In this document: positions 21,177-31,750 of the stretch, in pieces
How positions within the stretch are numbered: the first letter of the stretch is position 1
Layout of the letters: each line of letters begins with the position of its first letter
Assembly (NCBI GenBank): GCA_905116865.2
Contig: CAJHNH020008433.1
Location: forward strand, 261,001-325,000
Length of the DNA stretch: 64,000 nt
Reading direction: 5' to 3'
Source of the DNA: Candidula unifasciata
Lineage: Eukaryota; Mollusca; Gastropoda; Stylommatophora; Geomitridae
Notes under the pieces: generated by a model
Told to the model about the DNA's origin: nothing
The model's input: the letters and a program-made list of their open reading frames with translations, nothing else
Databases searched by the model: none
Program-made: the position numbers and the translations under genes

Positions 21177-21442
21177 GTATTATTCTCATCCTCCTCCTAC
21201 TCCTTCTTTTTCTTCTTCTGTCCCTTTTTCGTTTCTCCACCTCATATTCCACCTTCCATTGTTCTTCTCGTTTGAGTTTTCTTTTTTAAACGAACTTTTC
21301 ACAGGGGTCGCCAAAAACCATTGGAAAACACATATTCACTGAAGTTATGGAGTAGAATAGAACTAATTGTATGTTTTAGGAGCGTCACAACATGAGGAAC
21401 TGTATTAAAGGGATGTGGCATTAAGTAAGTTGAGAACCACTG
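21075..21442. mobile_element. hAT element of the SPIN/URR1 type, copy 2, interrupted
   Basis: The left end is GGTGTTCTCAACCTGTGGG and the right end is GTTGAGAACCACTG. Interior boxes are CACAGGGGTCGCC, GGAAAACACATATTCACTG, CACAACATGAGGAACTG and TATTAAAGGG. CAGTAGAG and CAATAGAA at the borders look like a decayed 8-bp duplication. The left end is damaged, and about 170 bp of foreign sequence sits at 21118-21290. Confidence 0.75.
21118..21290 (-). mobile_element. Short retroposon with AAT tail, copy 2, inside hAT
   Basis: On the minus strand it begins near AAACGAGAAGAACAATGGAA, contains AAGGAGTAGGAGGAGGATGA and ends in an AAT run (21135-21176). It is the inverted counterpart of 19998-20115. hAT sequence resumes as ACGAACTTTTCACAGGGG. 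Confidence 0.55.
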
Positions 21443-21594
21443 CAATAGAAAGATCCGAGGTTTGGCCGGATGGCATTCTAATAGAAAACGAGCTGTATGG
21501 AACTGGTTTACATGCGTCGCACCATAGACTTAAAGTCTATGTCCTTCTCATATAAAAACCACTAGCAAGGAGATAGAAAGGACTAGTACATACA

Positions 21595-21676
<82 letters not shown>

Positions 21677-21924
21677 CACACTGCTCTACACACAAATCTC
21701 AACATCTGGGAATGTGATTAGCCAGTACATTTGTGCGAGTCCGTCCCCGGCCCGCCGTGCTGTATCAACACGGACTGCAGGCTTGATCCCAGCCTGCCGC
21801 CTTGCCCGTGCTTTGAGTCTGTGATGTAATCCCGCCTGTTTCTGCTGCGCCCTCTTGTGATAAGAAATAGGCGCACACGGAGGGAGAAGAATACTGGGGA
21901 ATGTTTTGTTAATGAAGTAGCTTT

Positions 21925-21926
<2 letters not shown>
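21443..21926. repeat. (CT)n microsatellite and unassigned flank
   Basis: A pure CT run of about 37 units occupies 21596-21669. The rest shows no gene. Confidence 0.85.

Positions 21927-21987
<61 letters not shown>
21927..21987 (+). repeat. (CT)n microsatellite
   Basis: About 29 CT units, then a short interrupted run ending near 22004. Confidence 0.92.
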
Positions 21988-21989
<2 letters not shown>

Positions 21990-22027
21990 GCTCTCTCTCT
22001 CTCGCCCTGACTTTCTCACTCGTTTAC

Positions 22028-22190
22028 ATATGGATTATCTGTCTCCTTCTGATATGTTTGTATGGATTCTCCCCATCTCTCATATATTTAAATGGATTCT
22101 CCCCCTGTCATGTATATGTATGGATTCTCTCCCTAACCCAGTCGCATATGTATGTATGTATGTATGTATGTATGGATTCTCTCTCCCCAC
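22028..22190 (+). repeat. TGGATTCTC minisatellite with (TATG)n
   Basis: ATGGATTCTCCCCATCTCTC-like units of about 39 bp are followed by (TATG)n at 22147-22174. A related phrase, ATGGATTTACTCAGGATCCC, occurs at 23950 on the far side of LINE-A, so LINE-A seems to have inserted into this repeat. Confidence 0.65.
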
Positions 22191-22726
22191 TCGCATGTTT
22201 TCTTCTTCTGCCTTTCTATCCCCCAATGGAGCATAGGCGCTCAACCAACTCACGCCAAGTCGTTCTATTCTTCGCCATTGCATGGAGCTCTCCCCATGTC
22301 CTCCCAATCTTTCTAACCTCATTCTCCAGCTCTCTTCTCCATGTGTTTTTTGGCCTTCCTTTATTTCTATGCCCCTGTGGGTTCCAATGCAAAGACATTC
22401 TAGTTATGCTGTTCTCCTGTTTTCTCAGTGTGTGCCCTATCTAACGCCAGCGTCTTTTCCTCACCTCCTGATCCACTGGAGCCTGTTTAGTCCTCTCCCA
22501 AAGTTCTACATTAGTTATTCTATCATACCATTTTATTCCCTCTATTCTGCGCAGGCACCAGTTAATGAATGTCTGTAATTTATTAGTAATTGCCTTGGTT
22601 GTTCTCCATGTTTCCGCCCCATACAATAGTACTGATTTGACATTAGAATTAAAAAATTTTAGTTTAGTATTTCTTTTAATTTCTTTTGACCTCCACAAAT
22701 TCCCTAGAGCTATGAAAGCCCCTCTT

Positions 22727-22915
22727 GCCTTTTGTAAGTAAAAGTAAGTAAAGAACCCTTTTCACGCCTTTAGGCGTATCGGGCATATGGGAAGAGCGCC
22801 CATATTTTTACAGACCATCAGCACTCGGTGGGTAATGTGGTCAGCATTACGCCGGCCGTCTTTACTTTCCCAGGACAGCCCATCCTGGTACCCATTTGAG
22901 GCTAAGTCGACCTAG
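22727..22915 (-). mobile_element. SINE-C inserted in LINE-A
   Basis: On the minus strand it has AGGTCGACTTAGCC, GGGTACCAGGATGGGC, TAAAGACGGCCGGCG, TGACCACATTACCCACC and ATACGCCTAAAGGCG. The tRNA-like head is missing. The two LINE-A coding halves resume on either side, so this insertion is younger than LINE-A. Confidence 0.8.
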
Positions 22916-23085
22916 ACTCTTATTTTAATATCTCTATCAGTTCCTCCATCTTTATCTACATTACTGCCTAAATAGTTGTACCACTCTACGTCTTGGAGTG
23001 GGGTGCCATTAAGAGAAACCACATTACTATTTGCCTGATTTATTCTCATTATCTTTGTCTTTCCTTTATGGATTTTCAGACCAAG

Positions 23086-23943
23086 CTACTGTGATCTCGC
23101 ATTAAGAATATTTAATTTATCTTGCATCTGATTCCGTGAATGGGACAGAAGAGCAATATCATCAGCGAAGTCCAGATCATCAAGCTGTTTTGTAGCGGTC
23201 CGCTGAATTCCATTCTTGGTGTTAGCAAATACTGTTTGCATAGTCCAGTCTATAGCCAGTAAAAATAAGAGAGGCGACAAAAGACATCCCTGTCGCACAC
23301 CTGTTTTTATTTCAAATGCATCTGTTAGCTTTCCCCCATGAAGAACTCGACATTTCATGTCTTTATATGTTGCCTTTACTAAGTTGATAATTTTCTGTGG
23401 GATTCCATAGTGCCCCATCAATTTCCAGAGAGATTCCCTATCAATGCTGTCAAATGCTTTTTCATAGTCTATAAATCCAATGTAAAGTAGTGAGTTCAGT
23501 TCAATGCTTTGCTCTATTATAATACGTAATGTGACTATCTGGTCAGTACAGGATCTGTTTGACCGAAAACCTGCCTGCTCATCTCTTAGCATTTTATCAA
23601 TAGCATCTTTTAATCTTTCCAAAATAATTCTACTTAATATTTTTCCAGGAACTGACAGCAACATAATTGCTCTATAGTTTTCACACTCCTGTAGATCACC
23701 TTTTTTGGGCAGTTTCACAAGATATCCTTCTCTCCAGTCTGCTGGTATTTCTTCGGTCTCCCAGACTTTACTAAATAATCTATGTAGCAATTCTGTTGAT
23801 GTGTTTATGTTGGTCCTGATGGCTTCAGCTGGGATACCATCTGGGCCTGTCGCCTTTCCTTCCTTGAGAAGATTTATAGCTTTTCTAATTTCCTCTTTAG
23901 ATGGTACCTCACAGTTGATGTCCAGTTCCATTTCTAAAGGCAT
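23086..23943 (-). pseudogene. Reverse transcriptase domain of LINE-A
   Basis: A 285-residue open frame covers nearly the whole RT catalytic region. Visible motifs are KATGPDGIPAEAI (residues 30-42), LPKKGDLQECENYRAI (78-93), DEQAGFRSNRSCTDQI (121-136), FIDYEKAFDS with the first catalytic Asp (157-166), GVRQGCLLSP (214-223) and LDFADDIALL with the catalytic Asp pair (257-266). All three catalytic aspartates are intact. The enzyme would copy element RNA at a nicked chromosomal target. The frame stops just after NILNARSQ, but coding similarity continues past that stop, so this is a disabled but fairly young copy. The Met at 23943 is unlikely to be a real start, because RT in such elements lies inside a longer ORF after an endonuclease. 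The catalytic motif set leaves little doubt about function. Confidence 0.92.
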
Positions 23944-23999
23944 GTATTATGGATTTACTCAGGATCCCCACTCTCATATTTATGTTTAGATTCTTCTTA

Positions 24000-24445
24000 C
24001 TCCTGGCCGCTCCCTCCCCAACAAGGAAAGTAAAGTTGTTCAGTTGTTTCAACAACCGACATCACATCACTCGGGGTATTCCCACAAGCTCTCTGTCCTC
24101 ATCTTCAGCAGCGAGCGCAGAGTTCTAATACAAATGGCACCAAGAGCAGTCTGATTATACGTCCGTCTTGCCATTCCTCTAAGTGTCCAGCATCGGCCAG
24201 ATCGTCACTCTTCGCTGCATCACTCCCACCAGACTGTGATGATCTCTTTGCTCTACCAAACTATACACATTCTCCCACAAGAACCAAACCTTGTCTGCAT
24301 TATCATGCATCAGTATTCCACCAAGTTGTACGGAGCCAGCCAGTCTGTCCGCCTGTTCGTTTCCCAACACACCAAGTAGAGGAATCAAATAAAGCAAACA
24401 AACTTTGGGGACTGTACAAATTTGGATCTGGCACAATATACATGA
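24000..24445 (-). pseudogene. LINE-E RNase H tail fragment, copy 1
   Basis: LLGVLGNEQADRLAGSVQ followed by LGGILMHDNADKVW has the RNase H-like GNExAD motif found in LINE C-terminal regions. Further down comes RTLRSLLKMRTESLWEYPE. Relatives lie at 35232-35510 and 63690-64000. Upstream the frame runs into the 24-bp minisatellite, making a 257-residue chimeric open frame that is not a gene. Confidence 0.7.
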
Positions 24446-24469
24446 TGTGCTGAAGGCGTGAGATGAGTA

Positions 24470-24955
24470 TAGGCTATCACCGGTCGTACAAGACACAAGG
24501 ATGTCAGTCGTACAGGACACAAGGATGTCAGTCGTACAAGACACAAGGATGTCAGTCGTACAAGACACAAGGATGTCAGCCCTACAAAACACAAGGATGT
24601 CAGTCGTACAAGACACAAGGATGTCAGTCGCACAAGACACAGGGATGTCAGTCGCACAAGACACAAGAATGTCAGTCGCGCAAGACACAAGGATGTCAGT
24701 CGTACAAGACACAAGGATGTCAGTCGTACAAGACGCAAGGTTGTCAGTCGTACAAGAGACAAAGATGTCAGTCGCACAAAACACAAGGATGTCAGTCGCA
24801 CAAGGCACAAGGATGTCAGTCGCACAAAACACAAGGATGTCAGTCGCACAAGACACAAGGATGTCAGTCGCACAAGACACAAGGATGTCAGTCGCACAAA
24901 ACACAAAGATGTCAGTCGCACAAAACACAAGGATGTCAGTCGCACAAGACAAAAA
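24470..24955 (+). repeat. 24-bp minisatellite, about 20 units
   Basis: The unit GATGTCAGTCGTACAAGACACAAG alternates GTCGTAC and GTCGCAC. Its length is divisible by three, so it stays open in several frames (for example QSYKTQGC or TDILVSCA repeats). A second block of about 6 units lies at 25188-25335. Confidence 0.95.
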
Positions 24956-25005
24956 GCACTAAGGCACCACGATCTGTGCCGGATATATTGCGTTAATCTG
25001 ATTCC

Positions 25006-25187
25006 TTGCCTATATACATTTTTGACTTCCAGCTCGCTCTTATAAAGCTCTCTTCATATAAAATTGACTTCCAACTCGCTCTTATAAAGCTCTCTTCATA
25101 TAAATTTGACGTCCAGCTCGCTCTTATAAAGCTCTCTTCATATACATTTGACTTCGATCTCGTTCTGAAAAAATTTAAGACGCAATG
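25006..25187 (+). repeat. 42-bp minisatellite, first block
   Basis: Units of GACTTCCAGCTCGCTCTTAT followed by AAAGCTCTCTTCATATAAATTT, 42 bp and 14 codons (FDFQLALIKLSSYK). Four units lie between the two 24-bp blocks. Confidence 0.92.
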
Positions 25188-25335
25188 ATGTCAGTCGTAC
25201 AAGACACAAGGATGTCAGTCGTACAAGAAACAAAGAACTTAGTCGTACAAGACACAAAGATGTCAGTCGCACAAGACACAAGGATGTCAGTCGCACAACA
25301 CACAAGGATGTCAGTCGCACAAGACACAAAGCACT
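25188..25335 (+). repeat. 24-bp minisatellite, second block
   Basis: About six units of the 24-bp repeat, followed by the same exit sequence (CACCACGATCTGTGCCGGAT) seen after the first block at 24966. Confidence 0.92.
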
Positions 25336-25369
25336 AAGACACCACGATCTGTGCCGGATATATTGCGTT

Positions 25370-26165
25370 AATCTGATTCCTTGCCTATATACATTTTTGA
25401 CTTCCAGCTCGCTCTTATAAAGCTCTCTTCATATAAATTTGACTTCCATCTCTCTCTTATAAAGCTCTCTTCATATAAATTTGACTTCCATCTCGCTCTG
25501 ATAAAAATTCCTCCTTCCATTTTTGACTTTCGGTTTGCTCTGATAAAGTTCTCTTCACATAAATTTGACTTCCAGTTCTCTCTTATAAAGTTCTCTTCAT
25601 ATAAATTTGACTATCAGCTCGCGCTGATAAAATTCCCTCTATCCATTTTTGACTTCCAGCCAGTTCGCGCTGATAAAGTACCCTCCATGTATTTTTTTTT
25701 TACTTTCAGATCGCTCTAATAAAGTTCCTTTCATACATTTTTGACTTTCAGCTCTCTTTGATTAAGTTCTTTTCATGCACTTTTGACTTTCGGTTCGCTC
25801 TGATAAAGTTCCCTCTATATATATTTTTGCATTCCAGCTCGCTCTGATAAAGTTCCCTTTGTACATTTCTAATTTCCAGCACGCTCCATCCAGTATAGCT
25901 TCACCTTCGCTATAATACAGTGGTTTCCAACCTCTTTTAGGTGGCGCCCCTATGAGTATATGGCATGGACCTCCCCGCCCCCTCCCCAAACCGATTAGGC
26001 CTCCACTTCGCTTTGGTATGTCTCGTTCTATTCAGTTTGGCCTCCGCCTCGCTTTAATACATATCCCTTCATCCAATTTGGCTTCCATCTTATCCTGATA
26101 CTACTTTGTCTTTCCATTTTGGCTTCTATTTCGTTATGCTACAGCTGCCTCCATCTACTTCGGTT
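25370..26165 (+). repeat. 42-bp minisatellite, second block, decaying
   Basis: It starts identical to the first block and then drifts steadily. By 25700 units read TTTTGACTTTCAGCTCTCTT, and by 26030-26160 they read TTTGGCCTCCGCCTCGC. A CAGTGGTTTCCAACCTCTTT string at 25918 resembles a hAT terminus inserted among the old units. Confidence 0.85.
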
Positions 26166-26487
26166 CCCACAAAGAACCCCAAAACTCCCCCTACCCCCAG
26201 ACCCCTGTGTCCTTCCCACGTGACCATGCTCACGTGAGTCTAGCAGACGACGAGTGTGATGTCATTATTGATTGGGGCCTGGACACAAATTCCGTTGACA
26301 TGGCCTGTGTTGTTTGGGACGAGCTCTTGCTAGATTCTTGGATCACACCCGTCTGCAGTCTTCTTTCCTACTAGCCCTTCTCCTCTGCTGGATTTTATGT
26401 GGTTCTCTTTTGTTTTTCTTTTCTGTGCTGGGGAATGGAGGTAACTTATGTTGTAGTTCAGCATAATTGTTACACAAGGAATCTTTT
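26166..26487. other. Unassigned sequence
   Basis: No gene or repeat recognised before the CTTT run. Confidence 0.5.
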
Positions 26488-26966
<479 letters not shown>

Positions 26967-27044
26967 TGTCTCTCTTTGCTACTTTATGTTGTAATTTAAC
27001 ATAATTTCAAATTGTCTTATTTCCTACAACAGTCACTTGCGTTG

Positions 27045-27195
27045 TTGTGGTTGTTGTAATGGTTGTTGTTGTTGTTGTTGCTGTTGTTGTTGTTGTTGTT
27101 GTTGTTCTTCTTCTTCTTCTTCTTCTTCTTCTTCTTCTTCTTCTTCTTCTCTTCTTCTTCTTCTTCTTCTTCTTCTACTACTACTACTACTTCTG
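27045..27195 (+). repeat. (GTT)n(CTT)n(CTA)n compound microsatellite
   Basis: The trinucleotide type changes in three steps without unrelated sequence between. Confidence 0.95.
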
Positions 27196-27356
27196 CTGCT
27201 GCTGCTTCGTCTCCTTCTCCCCTCTCCTTCTCTTTAACCCCTCATTCTCTTACCTGACTGTCTCTGGTTACCTTAATGAAATGTAAGAGGATGGAATACA
27301 ATGCTTTTTTTAAAGTAACGTGCCAGTTAGTCTTCATTTGTCTAAAGTTTTTGGTG

Positions 27357-28768
27357 ATACAGTCTCAGCTCAGACAGTCCCAGTCAGCACACAGAGGCTC
27401 CCCATACAGTCTAAGCTAAGACAGTCCCAGTCAGCACACAGAGGCTCCCCATACAGTCTGAGCTAAGTCAGTCCCAGTCAGCACACAGAGGCTCCCCATA
27501 CAGTCTAAGCTCAGACAGTCCCATTCAACACACAGAGGCTTCCCATACAGTCTAAGCTACGACAGCCCCAGTTAGATCATAGAGACTCCCAATACAGTCT
27601 AGGCTAAGACAGTTCCAGTCAACACACAGAGACTTCCCATACAGTCTAAGTTAAGACAGTTCCAGTCAACACACAGAGGCTTCCCATACAGTCTAAGCTA
27701 AGTCAGTCCCAGTCAGCACACAGAGACTCCCCATACAGTCTAAGCTAAGACTGTCCCAGTCAGCATATAGAGGCTCCCCATACAGTCTAAGCTAAGACAG
27801 TCCCAGTCAGCACATAGAGGCTCCCCATACAGTCTAAGCTAAGACAGTCCCAGTCAGCACACGGAGGCTTCCAATACAGTCTAAGCTCAGACAGTCCCAG
27901 TCAACACACAGAGACCCCCCATACAGTCTAAGCTAAGTCAGCCCCAGTCAACACACAGAGACTCTCCATACAGTCTAAGCTAAGACAGTCCCAGTCAACA
28001 CACAGAGACCCCCATACAGTCTAAGCTAAGTCAGCCCCAGTCAACACTCAGAGACTCCCCATACAGTCTAAGCTCAGACAGTTCCAGTCAACACACAGAC
28101 TCCCCATACAGTCTAAGCTAAGACAGTTCCAGTCAGCACATAGAGGCTCCCCATACAGTCTAAGCTAAGACAGTTCCAGTGAGCACATAGAGGCTCCCCA
28201 TACAGTCTAAGCTCAGACAGTCCCAGTCAGCACACTGAGACACCCCATACAGTCTAGGCTCAGACAGTCCCAGTCAGCTCACAGAGACTCCCCATACAGT
28301 CTAAGCTCAGAAGACAGTCCCAGTCAGCACACAGAGACTCCCCATACAGTCTAAGCTCAGACAGTTCCAGTCAGCACATAGAAGCTCCCCATACAGTCTA
28401 AGCTAAGACAGTTCCAGTCATCACATAGAGCCTCCCCATACAGTCTAAGCTCAGACAGTTCCAGTCAGCACACTGAGACTCCCCATACAGTCTAAGCTCA
28501 GACAGTTCCAGTCAGCACACTGAGACTCCCCATACAGTCTAAGCTCAGACAGTTCCAGTCAGCACATAGAAGCTCCCCATACAGTCTAAGCTAAGACAGT
28601 TCCAGTCATCACATAGAGCCTCCCCATACAGTCTAGGCTCAGACAGTCCCAGTCAGCACACAGAGACTCCCCATACAGTCTAGTCTCAGAATACAGTCCC
28701 AGTCAGCACATAGAGGCTCCCCATACAATCTAAGCTCAGACAGTCCCAGTCAGCACATAGAGGCTCCG
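27357..28768 (+). repeat. 47-bp minisatellite, about 30 units
   Basis: Unit CAGTCCCAGTCAGCACACAG followed by AGGCTCCCCATACAGTCTAAGCTAAGA. Variants (GTCCC/GTTCC, CTAAG/CTCAG, AGAGG/TGAGA) recur in blocks. A multi-unit block around 28330-28500 is nearly repeated at 28490-28640, so duplication of several units at a time is evident. Confidence 0.95.
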
Positions 28769-28789
28769 TGTACAAAGCTTATTCATCTG

Positions 28790-29511
28790 TTTCTGTGCAA
28801 TCGGTGCTAGACATGGATGCTCACAACAAACTAGAAAAGAAAATTAGTAACCACCAAACTGAAAAGTTTGAGAAAGGCTGCATAAGTGACTTCTTTTTCT
28901 TAAAGCCCATTCCTTGTGGCGTTGGTAGTCATGTCTATCCACACCTTCTGTCTCGTGTACTGTCAGTCAACTCTGGCACAGAGGACCCTCTATGCCAGTG
29001 TTTCCTAAACTGTTCTAAGTCGCGGCGCCTTTTTTCAATTAAAAATGTTTTCATGCGCCCTAACCTAAGTAAAAGTATGACTATTCATATGTAAGAGATT
29101 AAAAAAAAAAAAAACAACCGTGTGTATCTTCGAATATTTCGCGGCGTCTGCGTGAAGAGTTCGTGGCTTCTAGGGGCGCATCGGCGCACAGTTTGGGTTC
29201 ACTGCTCTATGCTACGATGTCAAACTGTCCAGCATCTTTTCTTTCGGTCTCCCTCTGCCTCTCCTTCTCTGCCACTCTCCAATTGTCTCCAGTTTTGTCC
29301 TTTTTATCACATGACGAAAGAATGTAGATTGTCTCTTTCTGATATGCGCAATTAGTTCTTTTCGTGAGTTAGTTTCTTTCAAGACATCCTCACTACTCTT
29401 TTTATCTGTCCAGGATATTCTCAGCATTTGTCTAGAAAACCATATCTCCAAAGCTTCCAAATTTTTTTTCACTAATTTACCAACTGTCCGTGATTTACTT
29501 CCATATGTCAA
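28790..29511 (-). pseudogene. LINE-B C-terminal coding region, split by a hAT element
   Basis: From 29511 down, the minus strand reads YGSKSRTVGKLVKKNLEAL, then SRQMLRISWTDKKS, KELIAHIRKRQSTFF and GRGRPKEKMLDSLTS. This is an uninterrupted 99-residue frame typical of the region downstream of RT in non-LTR elements. It is cut by a 209-bp hAT-like insertion and resumes at 28995 with ELTDSTRDRR and, one frame over, WIDMTTNAT-like sequence, then TTTAAGAAAAAGAAG at the 3' end. Other LINE-B pieces are at 16270, 31340 and 53935. Confidence 0.82.
28996..29204. mobile_element. hAT-like MITE with perfect 8-bp target duplication
   Basis: The 209-bp element begins CAGTGTTTCCTAAACTG and ends CAGTTTGGGTTCACTG (complement CAGTGAACCCAAACTG), flanked on both sides by CTCTATGC (28988-28995 and 29205-29212). 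Taking it out with one target copy restores the LINE-B reading order seen at 54090-54120. It contains a short A-run and no coding. The family resembles, but is not the same as, the SPIN/URR1-type copies. Confidence 0.88.
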
Positions 29512-29668
29512 GATAGGATTTTTTTTTTTTTAGCTTTCAAGTGAGTCGCATGAGTGACGACAAGAGATACAATCAGTAACGAAGTTGTTCAACATTGACA
29601 TTGGCACCCAGTGGGAGTTGGTACGAGAGAGTTCGCGCCCAGTAGCCAATAAATTCATTTTTTAATAT

Positions 29669-29893
29669 AGGTTAGTTGCCTATCCTTTACATGACGTTGC
29701 AGAACCAACCCCTGGCTGTTGTGTGGTTTTTCTAGGCACATTTACGTCCAGTAGTTTGCCATTGCTTTCTGGACTGTCAGCTTTCTTGATACCACTGTCG
29801 AAACCAACGCAAGGCACATGGCCCGCAGCTAGGATCGAACCCGGCATGCTGGCATTACAAAGCGTTCGCATCGATTTAGCCACAGAGCCGACT
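29669..29893 (-). mobile_element. SINE-A copy, near full length
   Basis: It runs from GTTAGTTGCCTATCC to GCCACAGAGCCGAC in the complement of the reference. The B-box is GGATCGAACCC on this strand. Flanks TCATTTTTTAATATA and TCATTTGTTATAC may be a decayed target duplication. Confidence 0.88.
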
Positions 29894-30061
29894 CATTTGT
29901 TATACTTTATTGACTTTTAATAATCATTTTTTCCCCATAGTCTTCTTCGAATTTCTCAAAGTACGTATAATTAGTACGTATAAACGTATAATTTATCCCT
30001 GCTTTTTCTTTATGTAGTTCCTCTAAATTTCTTATCTCTTTGTAATGTTCTACTTGTGCTA

Positions 30062-30540
30062 GCTTGCTTTTTCTTCTTCTTCTTCTTTGCGTTCGGTTTC
30101 GTATGCTCAAATCAGACCATCAGTTGGGTTGCCTCTATAAACTCGCATGTCAGCAGCAGGTCCTGCATGGTTCCCCATAGCTTGCTCTGCACACTTTGCT
30201 CTTGAGGCCAGGTGTCTTTTCGAAGTTGCAGGTAGAGTGGACAGGTCTGCAGAATGTGCTGAGGTGTTGGTTTTCCTGTTTGACAGGCACACTGTGGGAC
30301 TGTACAATCCTTACTTTATGCATTGAGCCTGCAGTGTCCTGTTCGTAGACAGAATATTGTTGTATGTTGCTTTCTGTTGAGTCTGCTGATGGGGTCTTGT
30401 GGATGTTTACTGTTAGTTTGTTCTCTCCACAATCCCTTGTAGTTTCCTTTGATAAATGTTCTGATTTCTGGTAATGAACTGAATGGGCGTATTGTTTCTC
30501 CTTTGTTCCATTTTTTGCAAGTCTGTCTGCTTACTTATTT
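30062..30540 (-). pseudogene. LINE-H C-terminal region with GAA tail
   Basis: On the minus strand, one frame reads SLPEIRTFIKGNYKGLW and FCLRTGHCRLNA. After one stop and a short gap it continues CACQTGKPTPQHILQTCPLY, then QSKLWGTMQDLLLTCEFIE and a stop. Conserved Cys and His positions suggest the zinc-binding C-terminus of LINEs that carry RNase H. Past the stop comes AACCGAACGCAAAGAAGAAG (complement of 30077-30096), a GAA tail. It is only lightly damaged. The upstream RNase H and RT are absent. Confidence 0.78.
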
Positions 30541-30837
30541 TCTGGTATATCCTCTTGTTCATTTAGTGCCAGTTAAAGTGACTATAACGTAGTGAATTAA
30601 AGGTTATTGTAGCCGAATGGAATGAACTCACACTCCTGCATATCCCGGACAATATATCCAAGTAAGTCGCTACAAAATCATATAATTTAAGGTAGAGTTT
30701 GGAACAAACGAGGAGGGAGTGGGGAGAGGGTGCATTAGTGAGATGGAAGTCTTTACATAGTGTAGTCAATTTGACAGTTTCTAGGAGAATTGCCAAGAAC
30801 TGTAACAAAGTCAGATGAAAGTCGTTGTAATAGAGCT
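30541..30837. other. Unassigned sequence
   Basis: No gene recognised; an 81-residue frame on the minus strand shows no family features. Confidence 0.5.
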
Positions 30838-31265
30838 GTGAGAAAGTGACTAACAGAGTGGAAAGAATTTAACTAACAGAGTGGGAAGAAAGTGACTAAC
30901 AGAGTGGGAAAAAGTGACTAACAGAGTGGGAAGAATGTAACTAACAGAGTGGGAAGAAAGTTACTAACAGAGTGGGAAGAATGTAACTAACAGAGTGTGA
31001 AGAATGTAACTATGACAGAGTGTGAAGAATGTAACTATAACAGAGTGGGAAGAATGTAACTATAACAGAGTGGGAAAAATATAAATAACAGAGTGGGAAG
31101 AAAGTGCCTAACAGAGTGGGAAGAAAGTAACTAACAGAGTGGGAAGAACGTGACTAACAGAGTGGGAAGAAAGTGCCTAACAGAGTGGGAAGAAAGTGAC
31201 TAACAGAGTGGGAAGAAAGTGCCTAACTGAGTGGGAAGGAAGGGACTAACAGAGTGGAAAGAAAG
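30838..31265 (+). repeat. 23-bp minisatellite, about 18 units
   Basis: Unit GACTAACAGAGTGGGAAGAAAGT with variants TGACTAAC, TAACTATAAC and TGCCTAAC. Individual units vary by 1-3 bases in length. Confidence 0.93.
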
Positions 31266-31339
31266 TTACTGTAATAAAGTTAGGGTGAAATTGTATTCAG
31301 TCTGTGTATTTCTTTAAACTGATGGTTATCCCTTCTGGA

Positions 31340-31565
31340 CTGCTGCCTGTTATGTACATTTTGAATTTTGAAGTGTCAATAACTTCGCACACTTCATGCC
31401 ACACGATGCTTGTAGTCATGTCTGTCCACAGTCTGCTCTCTCATATACTGTCAATCAGTCATTTATGGTCACATTCTTCCATGCTGTGATGCTAAACTTT
31501 CCATCACTTCCGCGTTCGGTCTTCCCTAGTCTGTCTTGCTCTTTAACTTTCCCCTTGTTATGACG
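31340..31565 (-). pseudogene. LINE-B 3' fragment
   Basis: On the minus strand GGGGAAAGTTAAAGAGCAAG begins a decayed GRPxxxVMxSLxS region, followed by LTVYERADCGQT-like sequence matching ELTDSTRDRRLWIDM in a shifted frame. Strongly decayed. Confidence 0.55.
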
Positions 31566-31668
31566 GGCGCACCGACACTCACACACACATACACCACACA
31601 CACACACAAAACGTATCAGAAGGGGAAGGACTCAAGGTGCATTGAACCCCTGCCAAAAGAATTACCAT

Positions 31669-31750
31669 AATAATAATAATAGTAATAATAATAATAATAA
31701 TAATAATTACTAATGTGTTAGTAAGGACCCAAAAAAAAAAAAAAATAATA
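31669..31750 (+). repeat. (AAT)n microsatellite and A-run
   Basis: AAT triplets with one AGT, then 16 A. Confidence 0.9.

Larger units (their letters stand above)
22196..23985 (-). mobile_element. LINE-A, 5'-truncated non-LTR retrotransposon
   Basis: Minus-strand coding can be followed from the RT domain (23943) to the C-terminus (about 22216), interrupted by a SINE-C insertion (22727-22915) and a few stops. Downstream of RT come KGKTKIMRINQ and LLYGAETWRT, then DRITNVELWERTKQ and NPQGHRNKGRPKNTWRRE, the standard tail of this LINE class. The 3' end carries GGCAGAAGAAGAAAAC, a short GAA tail. The endonuclease domain and 5' end are absent. I cannot fix the clade; an RTE-like or related group is likely. 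Confidence 0.88.

Noticed and set aside
24470..25335. CRISPR-like regularity of the 24-bp arrays
   Set aside because: Units are head to tail with no unique spacers, and the host is clearly eukaryotic.
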